Part shown: one piece after another, positions 49,447 through 63,893 of the stretch | How positions within the stretch are numbered: the first letter of the stretch is position 1 | Layout of the letters: every line of letters starts with the position of its first letter | Assembly (NCBI GenBank): GCA_016617785.1 | Contig: JADILM010000010.1 | Coordinates: forward strand, 682,001-746,000 | Reading direction: 5' to 3' | Source: Sporobolomyces roseus | Taxonomy: Eukaryota; Basidiomycota; Microbotryomycetes; Sporidiobolales; Sporidiobolaceae | Length of the DNA stretch: 64,000 nucleotides | Notes under the pieces: generated by a model | What the model was told of the DNA's origin: nothing | Seen by the model: the letters and a program-made list of their open reading frames with translations, nothing else | The model's database searches: none | Position numbers and translations under genes: made by a program

Positions 49447-50173
49447 ATGTCTTCCACCTCTGATCAACCCGCTGTTCTCGAGAATCACACTCTCTCGCTA
49501 TCTCTTCCCGACGAGTTGTGGATCAACATCCTCCTCGAACTCGATTACTTTGAACTCAAGAAGGTTAGTAGGATCTGCAAGAAGCTACAGAGATTCACAC
49601 AGGTGAGCTTGACCCATGTCTATACTAGTCTGACTGAATTATACCTTTTCCTCTCTTTCGCAGGATTCGAAGCTCGATCAAGTCCTCTTTCGCGCTATTC
49701 CTCCTTCACCTCCCCTTCAAGCAGAAGAACGTCTCACGATACATCCAGCTCTCGAGAACACCGAGTGCATCGTTTACGAATTCGGTCGACTCTGCATTTA
49801 CAGCGAAAAAGTAAACAAATTCTTCCTCGAGGATATCCCTCATCTCTTAGACGAAATGGCGACCTCTCCCGCTTCAGCTGCCCTCAAGATCGATCTCCCC
49901 GCGCCGGGTTTCCCTCGCGCGCTCCGCAGGCAAACAGGAGTTACCCTTCGGGAGGTTTTCGAAGAGTTGACAAGGCTCTGGAACTCGGGGCCATTCTTGT
50001 TCGACACTGGTGACTTCGACAGCTACGACGGATACGACGGATACGAGTCTCCGTCAACTATGTATGAAGCTTTGGGAGACCACAACGGATGCGGAATAGG
50101 TGGATGGGATAAATGCGTCGCAGAGGGTGAAAATCACACCAATTTGGTGATCGATCATCGTTTCGCTTCTTAG
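49447..50173 (+). CDS. Small F-box family protein, copy C
   Basis: Two exons, 49447-49602 and 49664-50173 (221 residues). F-box: LPDELWINILLELDYFEL and SRICKKLQRFTQ, very close to copies A and B. The C-terminal domain is the most diverged of the four: IPHLLDEMATSPAS and VTLREVFEELTRLW replace the LDEFATRPAS and VRDFLEHLAKFW blocks. It also gains a short Tyr-Asp-Gly repeat (DSYDGYDGYES). Copy D follows 628 bases downstream in the same orientation. Confidence 0.78.
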
Positions 50174-50801
50174 GCGAGTTCCTCGAGTGCCCTCAAACTT
50201 TCCCTTAAGGTGAGCGTCCGGCCTTCATAGGCCTATCCTCGGACGAAAACTGACTGCGTTCGATCTTTTCAAAGCTTTTCCTCGTTTCCTCGACGCATCT
50301 ACTTCCCTTTGGTCGCAAAATCTAGCTCTCCGTCTCTTCATACTCTGTGATTGTACTCTGTGAATTGATCATGATCGAGTACTCTCATCTGTATGAGGGG
50401 TGTGTGATCGTCGCAGAGAGCATGTCTGAACTCGCGAGATGCAGAACTTCGAAGAATGCTTCGGCTCGAATGGTACCGAAATTGTCTCGCACGGTCGTCT
50501 TTCCATCTCGAGAAGGTGATCGCGAGCTTCAGGGGATCGAATCTGAAGGGAAGATTCGGAAAGGGGTTTTATTTCGTAGAAAAGATGCAATTCTTTGCGA
50601 CCACCGATGATATCCATTCGAGATCGAGCTTGTACTGTCCACCGTAACGAAGGATCTGATAAAGGATTTATTTGAGAACGTCGAAGTATAGAGTGGTCGG
50701 ACTTACCGCGGAGAGGTGCTGATCAAAAGTTGCGATTTCTCTCTTTCCCTCATTCTCTCCGCTGCGACTCGTCCTGATCTCGTCACCTCCTCAGTTCAGT
50801 C
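50174..50801. other. Intergenic region between tandem F-box genes
   Basis: About 630 bases. I see no third gene copy and no repeat that would mark the duplication boundary. Confidence 0.45.
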
Positions 50802-51524
50802 ATGTCTTCATCCGATGTGACCCCTGCTGCTCTCGGTAAACTCCCTATCGCCCTCACTCTTCCCGATGAATTGTGGATCAAGATTCTTCTTCAATTGGGT
50901 TACAAACAGCTCAAGAGGACAGCGAGGATTTGCAAGAAGTTTCAAGGATTCATCAGAGTAAGCTCTGACTCGTTGCGTCATCGAGAGTGGTCCGGGAGCT
51001 AACTCTCCTCGCAACTTTCGCAGGGAACGGAATTTGATCGAGTTCTCTATCGTGCTGGACCACGTAGTCCCGCTTACAGCAAAGGCAAACCTGTTTTCCT
51101 CCACCCGATGATCGATAAAACCGAGGGAATCTTTGCCAAACTCGACGATTCGAGGATCTTGGGAGACTCTCGCCTCTTCTATCCGAAGGATTACCCTACC
51201 ATTCTCGATGAATTCGCCACTCGTCCCGCTTCGACTCAGATCGACATTCAGATCGACGAAGAACTCATCAGCCAACCTCGTACTCTCGTCAAATCGACCG
51301 GAATCACCGTTCGCGATTTCCTCGAACACCTCGCAAAATTCTGGTCAACTCCCGCTCCCGCGAGGGCAGCTAGGTACGGCATGGAGGAATATGGAATTAA
51401 GAATGCGAAGGACGTCAAGTACATGCATATCCTCGGTGCGCACAACGCTCGGACTGACTGGTTGGGAGGAATCGCTCAAGGAGGAAATCGTACGAAAGTC
51501 AGGGCCGGAGGCTTCGACTCCTGA
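50802..51524 (+). CDS. Small F-box family protein, copy D
   Basis: Two exons, 50802-50957 and 51024-51524 (218 residues). F-box: LPDELWIKILLQLGYKQL and ARICKKFQGFIR. The C-terminal domain is nearest to copy A: YPKDYPTILDEFATRPAS, ITVRDFLEHLAKFW and a GGNRTKVRAGGFDS ending that matches copy A's GGNRTMLKAYSFDS. Copies A and D are 33 kb apart while C and D are adjacent, so the family history is not just one local duplication. Confidence 0.8.
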
Positions 51525-52078
51525 TAGATAGAGGGCCACAGGTAAGCGTTTCACTCGTACGAGCGGGACCGATCAGACTGACGCTTAGCTTCGAACACCT
51601 TTGCAGAGTTCTCGGTTCGCAACAATCAGATCAACCACTTTTACCTCACCTCTTTCGCTTCATTCTCTTCCCGCTGAATACAACCGCTTGATGTATACTA
51701 GTCTCGAAAACTGTAATCGTTCTTTTTGTTCATACAAGGCTTCGAGGTCTGAAGCAGAGGAAGCAGAAAAAGAGTGACTTGAGCCATGGCTCGAGATTTG
51801 CGCTCTCGTCGACCTGATGTCGCTCACCGACTCCCGATGCCACCGAAGAGTGAGCGCGAAAAGCAAGAGATATGATTTCGGCTATAGAATATCGTAAACG
51901 AACAGTATCATAAGAATGCTATCCAAATTGATATCAAAAGGCTTGAAGAGGTTAAAGGGGGTTGTCGAAAATATGTAGAAAGACGAAAGAACTAATGAAG
52001 CGGAGGAGGGAGAAGGGGAGAAATCCAACTGATGAGAACAAGCAAGAAACAACGAAAATCTAGTTAAAGACTCGTAGT
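51525..52078. other. Intergenic space between convergent genes
   Basis: About 550 bases, A/T-richer near 51880-52040; no gene recognised. Confidence 0.5.
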
Positions 52079-53374
52079 TTAAGCGAGGTAGAGAACACCA
52101 GGTCCAGCAACGGTAACGTCGTTGGCGACCGAGTCGGCAGCGGTGGTGACAACGAGGTAGGTAAGACCGGAAAGTCCCTTGGGAACGTTGACGGTTTGAG
52201 TGGCCTTGTCGATCTTGACGTATTGGATTTGGTTGTCGCCAATGAAAGCACCGTAGTACTCTCCAGTGTAACCTTCCTTCTCAGCGAACTTGATGGCAGA
52301 CTTGTGTCCAGCGCGGGGAACGGCGGTGACGATAGTGAGAGCAGGGAAAGCGGTGATGCTGGAGGGAAGAGCTCCGGCGTCGCAGGTTCCGGGGATGATG
52401 AGAGGAGCAGCGAGGGAGTATACTTGACTGTGGGATCGACGAAGAGGAAGTCAGCTCGACGAGAATGTAGAGAGGTGCGTCAGAAAAATCGACGAACGCG
52501 TAGGTGAGAGGGGAATCGTAGGTTTCGGGGAATCCTACGGCTCCTTGGGCTTCGTTAAGGTATGAAGCGTGGCTATAGCATGCTAGGGATGTCAGCGAGA
52601 GTCTAGAGGGTCGGGGGCGACTGTAGGAAGCCGCAGAAAGGCAGAAAAGCGGAAAACAACTCACCGAGCTTCAACACCGAGGATAGAACCGGCTACGGAA
52701 AGGTAGGCCTTGTTCTCGATATCGGGAGCAGCTCCGAGGTAAGCGGCGACACCTGTAGAGCGAAGGAAAAGGGTCAGCGAAAGTTTGAGCTTGATTTTGA
52801 AACAAAACAGTAACTTACCCACGTTCTCCAAGAGACGAGCGGTGGCGACGACGGCCTTGGGCGAGGAAAGACCGAAGATGTAGGAGCAGTCTCCGACCTT
52901 GGCGGAACCGAGAGCACCCTCGAGGAGTTGGACGCTGTGAGAGAAGGGAAAAATCTCGTCAGCGGGAAATCGACTGGAGCTGAACGACAAGGAAGGGAAC
53001 GTACTGCTCAGCCTCTTGCTTAGCCTGGAGCTCGAATCGCTCACGGACTTGAGCGGGGTATCCAGCCTTCTTGAAGGCGTTGACCGAGAACTTCTTGAGG
53101 ACGTCGGCGTAGAAGTTGCGCTCGAGGTACTCAAGGGTGAGAGCGTAGTTGAGGATCTCTGGTGAAGAGAAAGAAGAGGAGGGGGAAAGGAGAAAGAATG
53201 TGATCAGCTATCGACGGTCGATAGTAGCTATGAGTTGAGAAATCACTTACCGACATCACTGGGCTTGGAGTTTTGACGCTTCATGATGACCTTCTCCATG
53301 GTAGCTTCGGGAGCGGCGAAGGCAGAGGTAGCGAGAGCTGCGACAGCGGAAAGGGCGAGGACAGTGGACTTCAT
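52079..53374 (-). CDS. Secreted ferritin-like domain protein (Rds1-like)
   Basis: Six exons or so read from the ATG at 53374. A signal peptide (MKSTVLALSAVAALATSAFA) precedes a four-helix ferritin-like domain. Iron-ligand-type residues sit in ILNYALTLEYLERNFY and LQAKQEAEHVQLLEGAL, with a second pair near KAYLSVAGSILGVEARHASY. This is the arrangement of the Ferritin_2 family, which includes stress-linked Rds1-type proteins of fungi. The C-terminal 110 residues form a separate beta-rich region ending VAGPGVLYLA. No GPI signal. Whether it binds metal or has any enzymatic role is unknown. Confidence 0.83.
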
Positions 53375-54128
53375 GTTGAATGTAAAAGAGTGTGTTGGTT
53401 AAACGAGTGTGGGGTGCCTAGGCGGGAGTCTTGAGGAGTCTTGAGGAAGAGAGTGAGAGAGAGTTGTCGAAGAGAGAAGATGTGAATGAAGAGAAAGAAA
53501 GGAGGGAGAAGAAGATTTCGAGAAAGTAGTGCGAAATTCGAGGTGGGCTCCACCCGCTTGTTGTTTGTTTGTCGACTTTGTTGAATGAAAGGATTTGTAG
53601 TGCCCTGTCTGTAAGAACCCTCGTCGGAAGCCGATCGTGCGATCATAATTGAAAAACGAGCAGAAGAAATCGGTTTCAAAGTCAAAGATCACTCAACGAA
53701 GCCAATCGGAAGCGACAAAGCCAACGAAGCGAGAGTTCATTTGAATCGTACGAGGGCCCAGTCTAGAAAAGAAGGCCGATAAGAAGAAGCTAAAGACGCG
53801 GAATTGTCAATTCGAACGCGACTCTGAATTCGTCGAGGAATGTGAGAGTCTCGCAAGATCGTTTCGAGTGCTTCCGAAGCTCTCCTTCTCTGTCGTTGCT
53901 CTGGACTCGTCGTTGTCGAACAGCTGGACGAAGCAACGAAGCAATCAGTCATAACGAAGCATAGAAGTAGAGTGAATGCGACGCGAAAAGAGTCGAACGA
54001 TGCGAGAGAAAATGTAGATCCCTCCAACGACAGCGCGCAAAAGCTTCGTCTGTGAGGAATGCTGGATCGTAATGAAAACTCTGGGGAAAAGAAGAGCAGC
54101 AACGTGTGAAGAACGAATTTACAGAAAC
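53375..54128. other. Region between secreted ferritin-like gene and coiled-coil gene
   Basis: About 750 bases. A minus-strand ORF of 131 codons (53737-54132) overlaps the end of the upstream gene and has no family motif, so I treat the stretch as promoter plus 3' UTR. Confidence 0.45.
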
Positions 54129-54805
54129 TCACAAAAACAATCCATCTTCTCCGTCGTTATTCACTTCACCTACTCTGCCGTTTCTGCCATTCACCGACCC
54201 ACCTCCAACACTTTGACTGGCACCGCCCATCCCTGTCACTTCCTCCTCTTCCTCCTCGACTCTTTGACCATTCGCTCGATTTGTTGTCTGAGATATCGAA
54301 GTTGGAGGTGGATCAAAGTTGGCGTAATGGGAATTCGTAGCTTGTACTCCAATCTGTTCTTGTAAAGCTAACCTGATCATCTCTATCCGTTCTTCTTGTT
54401 TCGCGCTGAACGGGGAGGTGGAAACCAAGTTTGAGGCAAAGGGTAGCGAAGGAGGAGAGGAGTTGTCAGCTAACGCTCAAGGAGTGTAGTGAGGTGGACA
54501 GAGATACTCACACAGTCTCCTCGTTCTCCTTGATGGTCTCTTCAAACTCTCGCTTCGTCTCCTCGTCCTCTGCAACTTCATCATCTTTGAGGAAATTCCT
54601 CAATTCTTCATTACTCCTCCTCAAGTGCTTGAGACTGTTCTGTAATCTAGAGATCTCTACCGGTTGAATCCTGTGTCAGCTAGCATTGCGAGTGCGTTCC
54701 AGAGAAGAGTGTAGACTCACCATTCACCAATAACTCTGGTTCAATCGTTTCGAGTTCTCCCAAAGTGACTGGTTGATCGTATCTAGCTCTGAAAGTACTG
54801 CTCAT
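54129..54805 (-). CDS. Coiled-coil protein resembling TMA17/ADC17
   Basis: Three exons from the ATG at 54805. The N-terminal part has LVNGEISRLQNSLKHLRRSN, then NEELRNFLKDDE and IKENEETVAKQEERIEMI, a long helical pair. The order 'E-I-x-x-S-x-x-H-L-x-R-S-N' followed by 'x-E-N-E-x-V' matches yeast Tma17 (Adc17), the stress-induced chaperone for Rpt6-Rpt3 assembly in the proteasome base. The C-terminus is a Gly/Asn/Glu-rich tail. A prefoldin-like or unrelated coiled-coil protein remains possible, since such sequences match each other by chance. Confidence 0.55.
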
Positions 54806-56706
<1,901 letters not shown>

Positions 56707-56989
56707 GTTGCTTTTATAGGAGGTTTAGGAGAGGCGGAAACTAAGTGTGGGAGGGAAACGAGCAACCTCTAAGAAATTCCCATCGCAAACTCTCCTCAAA
56801 TTTTGATCTCGATTTCGAGTCTGTATGATCTGAAATGAAACAAAACGAGAGTTACTAGTCAAATCAAGCGAATTTAGCGAGAGAGAGGTTAGAGAATCAC
56901 TCTTCGCAACCCTGCTTCTCCTCTCACTCTCACCGCTCTTTCCAGCTACACTTTCAGACGACTCGAGCAAGGTCGATCATCAGTAGAGG

Positions 56990-59900
56990 ATGAGTATCTC
57001 ACTCACTCCTCTCGCTGGACCATTCCCTTGTCCCCCCGCTTACCTCCTCACTGTCGACAATGCCCAAATTCTCCTCGACTGTGGTGTCTACGATCGATCT
57101 CCCGAACCCAATCTACCTTTCAGCTCTACATCTAGCTCTACACCTCCTCCTCAACCCACGAACGAGCAAGTTACAGCTTACCTCAATCAACTTCGACAAC
57201 TCGCTCCTCATCTCAGTCTCGTCCTCCTCTCCCACCCACTCCTTACCTCTCTCGGACTCTTACCATGGCTGAGAGCGAGATGCGGTCTACGTTGTCCAGT
57301 CTATGCGACGTTACCGACAAGGGAAATGGGAAGATATGCAGTTGAGGAATGGGTTGAAGCTAGGAGTGCAGCAGAACGTAATGAAGCGAGACAGACGGAC
57401 AAAGCAAAGAAGAATGATGCTGGGAAACACAAGAAGGGGAAAGGAAAGGAGAAGGATATCACTGTACAAGCTGGAAACGATGTTTTGAATATGAAGGAGG
57501 AAGAGATTGAACCCCTCGACTCGATGGCTATCGACTCGGATCCGACGAAGGCTGTGATAGATGGAGATAGAGATCCGTGGGATCAGGTCTGGAAGTTGAC
57601 AGGTCAGGAGATTCGAGAAGCGTTCTTAGCGATCAACGCAGTTCGATGGACTCAACCGGTTCATCTATCAGGTTAGCTTCTCTCAATCTACCATTCGTTC
57701 TACTTGATACTGACATCCGACGATCAACAGGTCCGCTAAAAGGGTACACACTCGTCGCGCATCGATCTGGACATACATTAGGAGGTTCACTCTACACCCT
57801 TCGACCCTCCCTCTCCTCCTCCCTCTCTCCCGCTTCTTCCGCTTCTTCTTTACTCTACGCTCCACTTTTCAATCACATCAAAGAACATCATCTCGATCCA
57901 ACTTCTCTGCTTTCAGGAGGAAATGTGGATGATAACATGCGAAGAATGGGAGTTATGGTTGTTGGTGCGCAAAGAAGTCGTGCAGTCAACATCAAGCGTA
58001 TTGATCGAGAACGGAAACTACTCGGTATGCCCTCTCTCCTAGAATCGATAGCATGGTATTTATGAATCGAGTTCTTCAGATTTGATTACGAAAACTCTCA
58101 ATTCCTCCGGTTCCATTCTCCTCCCCACCGATCCTTCCGCACGACTCTTTGAACTTCTCGTACTCCTCGAATCACACTGGTCTTACTCGAATCTCGGTGC
58201 TCAGTTTCCTTTGTGCCTGCTGAGTCGAACTGGAAAAGATGCGGTTGGATTTGTGCGAAGTTTGACAGAATGGATGGGAGGTCAAGTGAGTGGAGAGAAA
58301 GGTGCAGATATCCTCAAGTTCAGGTGCGTTTCCTTCGTTACTATCGTTCAGTCGAAAACACTCTGATCGCGGAACGAGAAGCAAACAGTAATCTCAAGAT
58401 CTTCTCCTCACTCGAAGAACTCAACACCTCGATTCCGGCTTCCACCCCCAAACTCATCCTCACAGTCCCTTCGACTCTCTCATATGGCTACGCTCGAGCA
58501 CTATTCATCGATTTCGCTCGTCAACCTCAAAATCTGATTCTCTTGACTGAGAAGACGCAGAGGGGTAGTTTGAGTAGATGGTTGGTCGAAGAAGTGTGGG
58601 AGACTGAACAAGATGAAGGGGCGAAGTACGGTGAGGGAAAGGTTGGGAAAGAAGTTCAGATGGACAAGACTGTCGAACTAGAGGTACGTTCTTTCGACCC
58701 GTCAATCTTTACCAAATCGAGGTTAATGGGAGGTAGTTCAACAGATGCATCGCAAAGTGTTCCTCGAAGGCGACGAGTTCGAAGCTCACATCAACGCGGA
58801 GAAGGAAGCAGCCGATTTGATCGAGAAACAACGAGCTGCTCTCGAACGTTCAAGACGAATGCTTCACGCCGACGGAGACGCTTCCGATTCCGATTCTGAC
58901 GCTTCCGACGCCGAAGATGATGTAGCGGAAGAGATGGGAGGAGATGAACCCGCCGCACCGATTCGACGGAGAACGGGAGGTTTCACCGGAGGAGCAGGAG
59001 CTTGGGACGAGTTCTTGGATGAAGAAGCTTTAGCTGGTCAAGCGAGAGGAGTGTCTTTCGATATTTACGTGAGAGGAGAGTATGGTGTTAGGAAATTGAC
59101 GGAAGGGAATGGATTACCGAGGTTTAGGATGTTCCCTGTTGTCGAGAGGAAACGAAGGGTAGATGCGTACGGTGAAGCGATCGATGTTGAAGGATGGTTA
59201 CGAAGGGGTGTCGATGAGGATCCGTTGAGTCAAGGTGCGAGACAAGTGCTCGGGAAGCGAACGAGAGAGGAGGAGGAAGATGATGAGAAAGCTGCCGAAG
59301 AGGTACGCATTGTTTTCTTCACGCTTAAGAGTGCTGTTCTTCGTAGCTGATCATCGGCTCTCTTGACAGGACAAACCTGAAGCGCCTCACAAGTATGTTG
59401 TTGACAAGATCCAGCTTCACCTTCAATCATTGCTTTTCGTCGTCGACATGGAGGGATTGAGTGATGGTCGGGCTCTCAAAACGATCCTTCCTCAAATCAA
59501 TCCTCGAAAACTTGTACGTCTCAGTACTCTTCAAAGCGTGTGCTGAAGCTGATCCTGCGCTGAAAACAGGTCATCGTCGATGGTTCGGAAGATGCTATTC
59601 AAGATCTCGCTGTCTCTTGCAAATCGATCACTTCGATGACACAGGATATCTACACACCCTCACTCGGCGAGAAGGTCGTGGTCGGAGAGGAAACGAAGAA
59701 TTTCTCGATTCGATTAGGAGATTCAATCATGGCTTCTCTCCGTCTATCAAGGGTGAGTCTTGACATTCAGGCATCCTTTGGCACCTCACAAGCTGATACC
59801 TGTGTTCCGTTTCTCTCACAGGTCGAAGATTACGATGTCGCCTACGTTTCAGGAGTCGTCCAGCTCGACCCTGAATCCGATCTCCCCGTTCTCGAACGAG

Positions 59901-60394
59901 GTTCTTTCGTCAACCCGAACGCACAACAAGCCCTTCCCGCGCCCGAAACAGCAGAAGATCTTGTACCCCAGGACGACTCTGCTGCACTCGTCGAGACCGA
60001 CAAAGAAACCGATTCAACCGATGCCTCTCTCCTTCCGGCACTCAAACCTTCACTCTTCATCGGAGATCTCCGACTCGCCTTACTCAAGGAACGACTATCA
60101 GTGCTCAAGATTCCAACCGAGTTCACCGGAGAGGGAGTTCTAGTTTGTGGACCCGCTCCTCCAGAAGCGTTCGACTACGATTTCGCATCAAGAGCAGCTG
60201 ATAAAGGGATCGATTCGAGGAAAGGAGCGAAAGCGGTTAGGGATCAGTTGTTGGACGAAGCGATGGAGGAGAGTGGAGGGAAAGTCGCGGTGAGAAAAGT
60301 TGGAAGAGGGAAATTAGTTCTCGATGGTACGCCGGGAGAAACTTACTTCGTAGTTCGAAAAGCAGTATACGCTCTGCACGCTCAAGCTGGATAG
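56990..60394 (+). CDS. CFT2: Cleavage and polyadenylation factor subunit CFT2 (CPSF2/CPSF100)
   Basis: Starts at 56990 (MSISLTPLAG, LLTVDNAQILLDCGVYD) with about eight exons. Metallo-beta-lactamase and beta-CASP regions are recognisable: YTLVAHRSGHTLGGSLY, ILLPTDPSARLFELLVLLE and SGHTLGG. The HxHxDH zinc motif of active CPSF73 is replaced (LLSHPLLTSLGLL), as in the inactive CPSF100 subunit. A Lys-rich insert (about residues 135-175) and an acidic DSDSDASDAEDD segment near the middle are expected linkers. The C-terminus has GDLRLALLKERL and ends with VRKAVYALHAQAG. It acts with CPSF73 in mRNA 3'-end cleavage. Confidence 0.9.
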
Positions 60395-60497
60395 ATCTGT
60401 CAATATTCAGAAGTACTGCATTTTCCTTGTTCTTTGTCGCGAGAGGAAGTGAGAGAAGTAGTGATTACAAGCAAGGTTTACTATTTTCAGAATCCAA

Positions 60498-63400
60498 CTA
60501 GTAGTAAGGTCTGGGAGGGGGCTGAGGTTGTTGATAGCTCGAGGGAGGTGGAGGCTGTTGCTGCTGACCGTAGTACGATGGTTGAGAGGGCGGCTGAGAT
60601 GGAGGGGTAGGGAAAGAAGAACCGTAACTCGGTTGTTGAGGTGGAGGGGGTCTCGTGTTGTATGCTGGCGACGAGTAAGAGACAGGAGCTGACGGAGGAG
60701 GGAGTCCATAACTCGAATTGACGGGAGGTGGAGGCGGAGGTAAAGAGCCTTGTCTTTGAGGTTGCGAGTACGATCCATAAGCGGAGGAAGGGGTTCCAGA
60801 TTGGTAGGAAGCGGGAGGTTGCGAGGAATAAGACGAGTAGGAGGGTTGTGAGGGAGGAACTGGGGGAGGAGCAGTGCTGTAGGAAGGACGTTGTTGATAG
60901 GCAGAAGGAGCGGGAGGGGGGCTAGGAGCTGAAGAAAGGGAGAAAGCTCCGCTGCTTGGTAGGTTACCGTAGGGTGATTGAGAGGGAGGAGATCGATAGT
61001 TTGAAGAGGGAGATGGGGCGTAAGGTGAAGGAGCGAGGGGTGGAGGCGAAGAAGCTCCTCCCAAATTCAAGCTGCCCATTCCTCGATCTAATCCATTCGA
61101 CGAACTCGATCCTCCTCCTCCTCCTCCTTCAAGTCTTTGTTTGAGGTCTGCTTCTCCTGCCATTCTCGACCTTTCCGAGTTTCGTTGAGAGAGGTAACTC
61201 GAAACTTGATGTTGTAATCCTTCGATGAGATCGTTCAAGTCTCCATAGAACCCTAGTCCCTTCCCGAGTGCGGTTCTCACATCTCCGTAAGCTTGAGTAG
61301 CTCGTCCTAATCGATTCACTAGCTCTTTTTTGCCTCGTTCAGCTGCAGCCCATTTTCCTGCCGCTTCTCGAGCTTTCGAACCTTCTGTGAGATCCTTGAA
61401 GCCAGCGTTGATCTCGGTGAGGACGGACTGCTGAGCGGAGAGAGTCTGAGTGAGGCGTTGTTGGTGAGGGCGGAACTTTTCGAGTTCAGTTGCGAATAAC
61501 GAGGGTTCGAGAGCTGATGAGCCTTTGCGATTGAGGATGAGGATGTGAGAAATGTCGTCGGCTTGAACCTGTGAGGCATCAAGTCATCAGCTAAGCGCTC
61601 CTGGATTAGCCGACATCCGAAGCTTACCTTCTCCTTGAAATCTTTCAAAACATCTGATCTCTCCTTCTTGATCTTGTTCAACCTGACCAGTGCCTCACTG
61701 ACGGTCTCGACCTTCTTCCTCGTTTCCTCATCGTCCCCTTCCTCCGTCGCGAAATCGGCATCCAACAAGTTGATCTCGTTTCCACCTTTTCCAGCGATCG
61801 CCTCATTGAACGCCTGTTCCAACGCGTTCCCGCTTGGTTCCGTCATCATACCAATATCCCCTCTGATCCCATTCCACAAGTTCTGAGCTTGATGATCCGA
61901 AGAAGCAGCTTGATCCAACGATTCCCGATGTGATTTGATGTCTTGTCGAAACGACCTCGTTGCTGAACTCGACGGAGCCTGTTCCCACAAGTGTCCAAAC
62001 TTGTTCCTCAAAGATTCGCACTCCCTCGATTCAGTATCGAGATCCGAAGATAATCGATCCAAACTGTTTCTTGCTGAATCCCTAGACCTCCCAATTTGCC
62101 TAAACATGTCTTCTACCCTCGACTCGATCTCTCCTGTCCTTACTTCATCGACCCAAGATCTGACTTGAGGTCCAGGATCCGTCAAACTCGATTGAGCACT
62201 CGCACCAGATCTGAACCTTGATAAACTCGCAGGTAAACCCATGTACTCCAAAGCTGAAGCCATCTCTTCATCTGCCAATTCGACTCGTTCCGCTTCCGCC
62301 CTGACCAATTTCGCTTTCTCCTCCGAATACATCGAGGCAGATTCGTGAACTGAGAGAGGGACGAGTTTTGCGAATAAATCGGGACCGACGATCTTCTGAA
62401 CGTCGGGAGAGGCGTAGACGTCATGAATCGGGATGGGTTCGGCGATGGGTTTCCCCTTTTCGATAGTAGGGAGGGAAGCTTCGGTAGGTACAACTTCGTT
62501 GTAAACTATATCGTTATCTTTTTGAGCTTTCGTTCGAGCGTCAGAGACGAGCGCTTGGTGAGTCTTGGTGAGTTCGACGATGGAAGTAGGGGAATCGGCA
62601 GCGAGGGAAGTAGTGGTCGAAGTGGTCGAGAAGTGTGCGGTGAATTGTTGAGCGAGTCGAAGGGCGTCTTTCGCAGAGGTTTCGGCGAGGTTGAGTCGAG
62701 CGAGGGCTTCTCCGTATTTGCCAGCTGAGGTGTCGGCTACTGATCGATTGTATTGAGCGAGTGAAGCAAAGTATTTGGCTTTGGTCTGTGATGTCGAAAT
62801 GGGAGTCATTAGCGCCTGTTCACGTCCAGTAATCGCTTCAAATTCGTGCTCACCTGAATGAGGAAACTCCATTCCTTCAAAAAGACTCCCTTTGTGACCC
62901 ATTCTTTGCAATCCTCCGAAATTCCAGCATAAGCACTCGAAGCCTGCATACACATCTTACTCCTCAACCCAGCACCTTTCGCAGTAGAAGGACCCATCGT
63001 CTCAATAAAGATCTCAATAGCTTGAGCACCCATCAATCCCACCAAGATCTTGACTACTTCTTTCGATAAATCGGTCGAAGGAGCGTGAAGGAAGTTCTCG
63101 TTGATGTAAACAAACATTCCTCCCGCTGCTCGGAAAGCGTGGAAAGCTCGTTTGAGTCCTTCTGGTGATGTACGAGGAGAGGAAGCGGCGAGGGAAGAGA
63201 GGGTGGCTCCGATGTTGAAGATTACGGAGGCTTTCTCGTAGGCGAGAGATTGTTGCGAGATTTTGACATGAGTGAAAGCGTCGCTCCTGCAATTCAACTT
63301 TCGATTCGATGAGCTCATCGGTATCGAGGCATAGAATCAGGATCGAAACGCACCAAGGGAAAGGGACTCTCAATTCTGGAAACCTCAATTCGAGTAACTC

Positions 63401-63687
63401 CAACTGTCCGAAATACTTGTAGAGTAAATCCCTCGCGGTAGCATCTGATCCAGCTGATCCTCTCAACGCATCTTGACGAGCTCTGTTGAGTTGAGAGAGT
63501 TCTTCAGAGTACGTGTCGGGACTTTCGCTGTAAGTTTTGGCGATGACTGATCGGAGGGAAGGAGCGAAATCGACATCTTGTGTAACCTTCTTTGGTACTG
63601 TGTCGGAGTGTGTGATATCAGCTATAAGTCTCTCGATGATGTGAGAGGCTGGAAAGAGAGCTAACCAAAGATGAGGGGTGAGGTCAT
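60498..63687 (-). CDS. BRO1: ESCRT-associated BRO1-domain protein
   Basis: Begins at 63687 (MTSPLIF, then a spliced [16 protein letters not shown]). The BRO1 domain has [28 protein letters not shown] and [19 protein letters not shown], closer to BRO1 than to RIM20/PalA. A V-shaped coiled-coil domain follows ([40 protein letters not shown]). The tail of about 200 residues is extremely rich in Pro, Tyr, Gln and Ser. BRO1 joins ESCRT-III (Snf7) and recruits the Doa4 deubiquitinase to late endosomes; the YP-rich tail would carry those contacts. Confidence 0.9.
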
Positions 63688-63893
63688 CTCGCTTGTTTGA
63701 GGAAGAGAAGCAGGCGGACTAGTCTAGTAAGGAATGTGTGGTTGTGTTAAAGTGTTCCAGGTGGTTCAGTGGGTTTAATAGTCGAAGTAGTGAATAGTGG
63801 AGATGTGGGAAAGAGAAAGGGACGATCCACTCTCTCTCTCCCTCTCTCTCATTCATATCAAGCTCCTAGCGAGCTCTATTCACTCTCTATCCC

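Noticed and set aside
53737..54132. 131-codon minus-strand ORF beside the TMA17-like gene
   Set aside because: Starts inside the end of that gene, lacks a recognisable domain and probably represents its 3' UTR.
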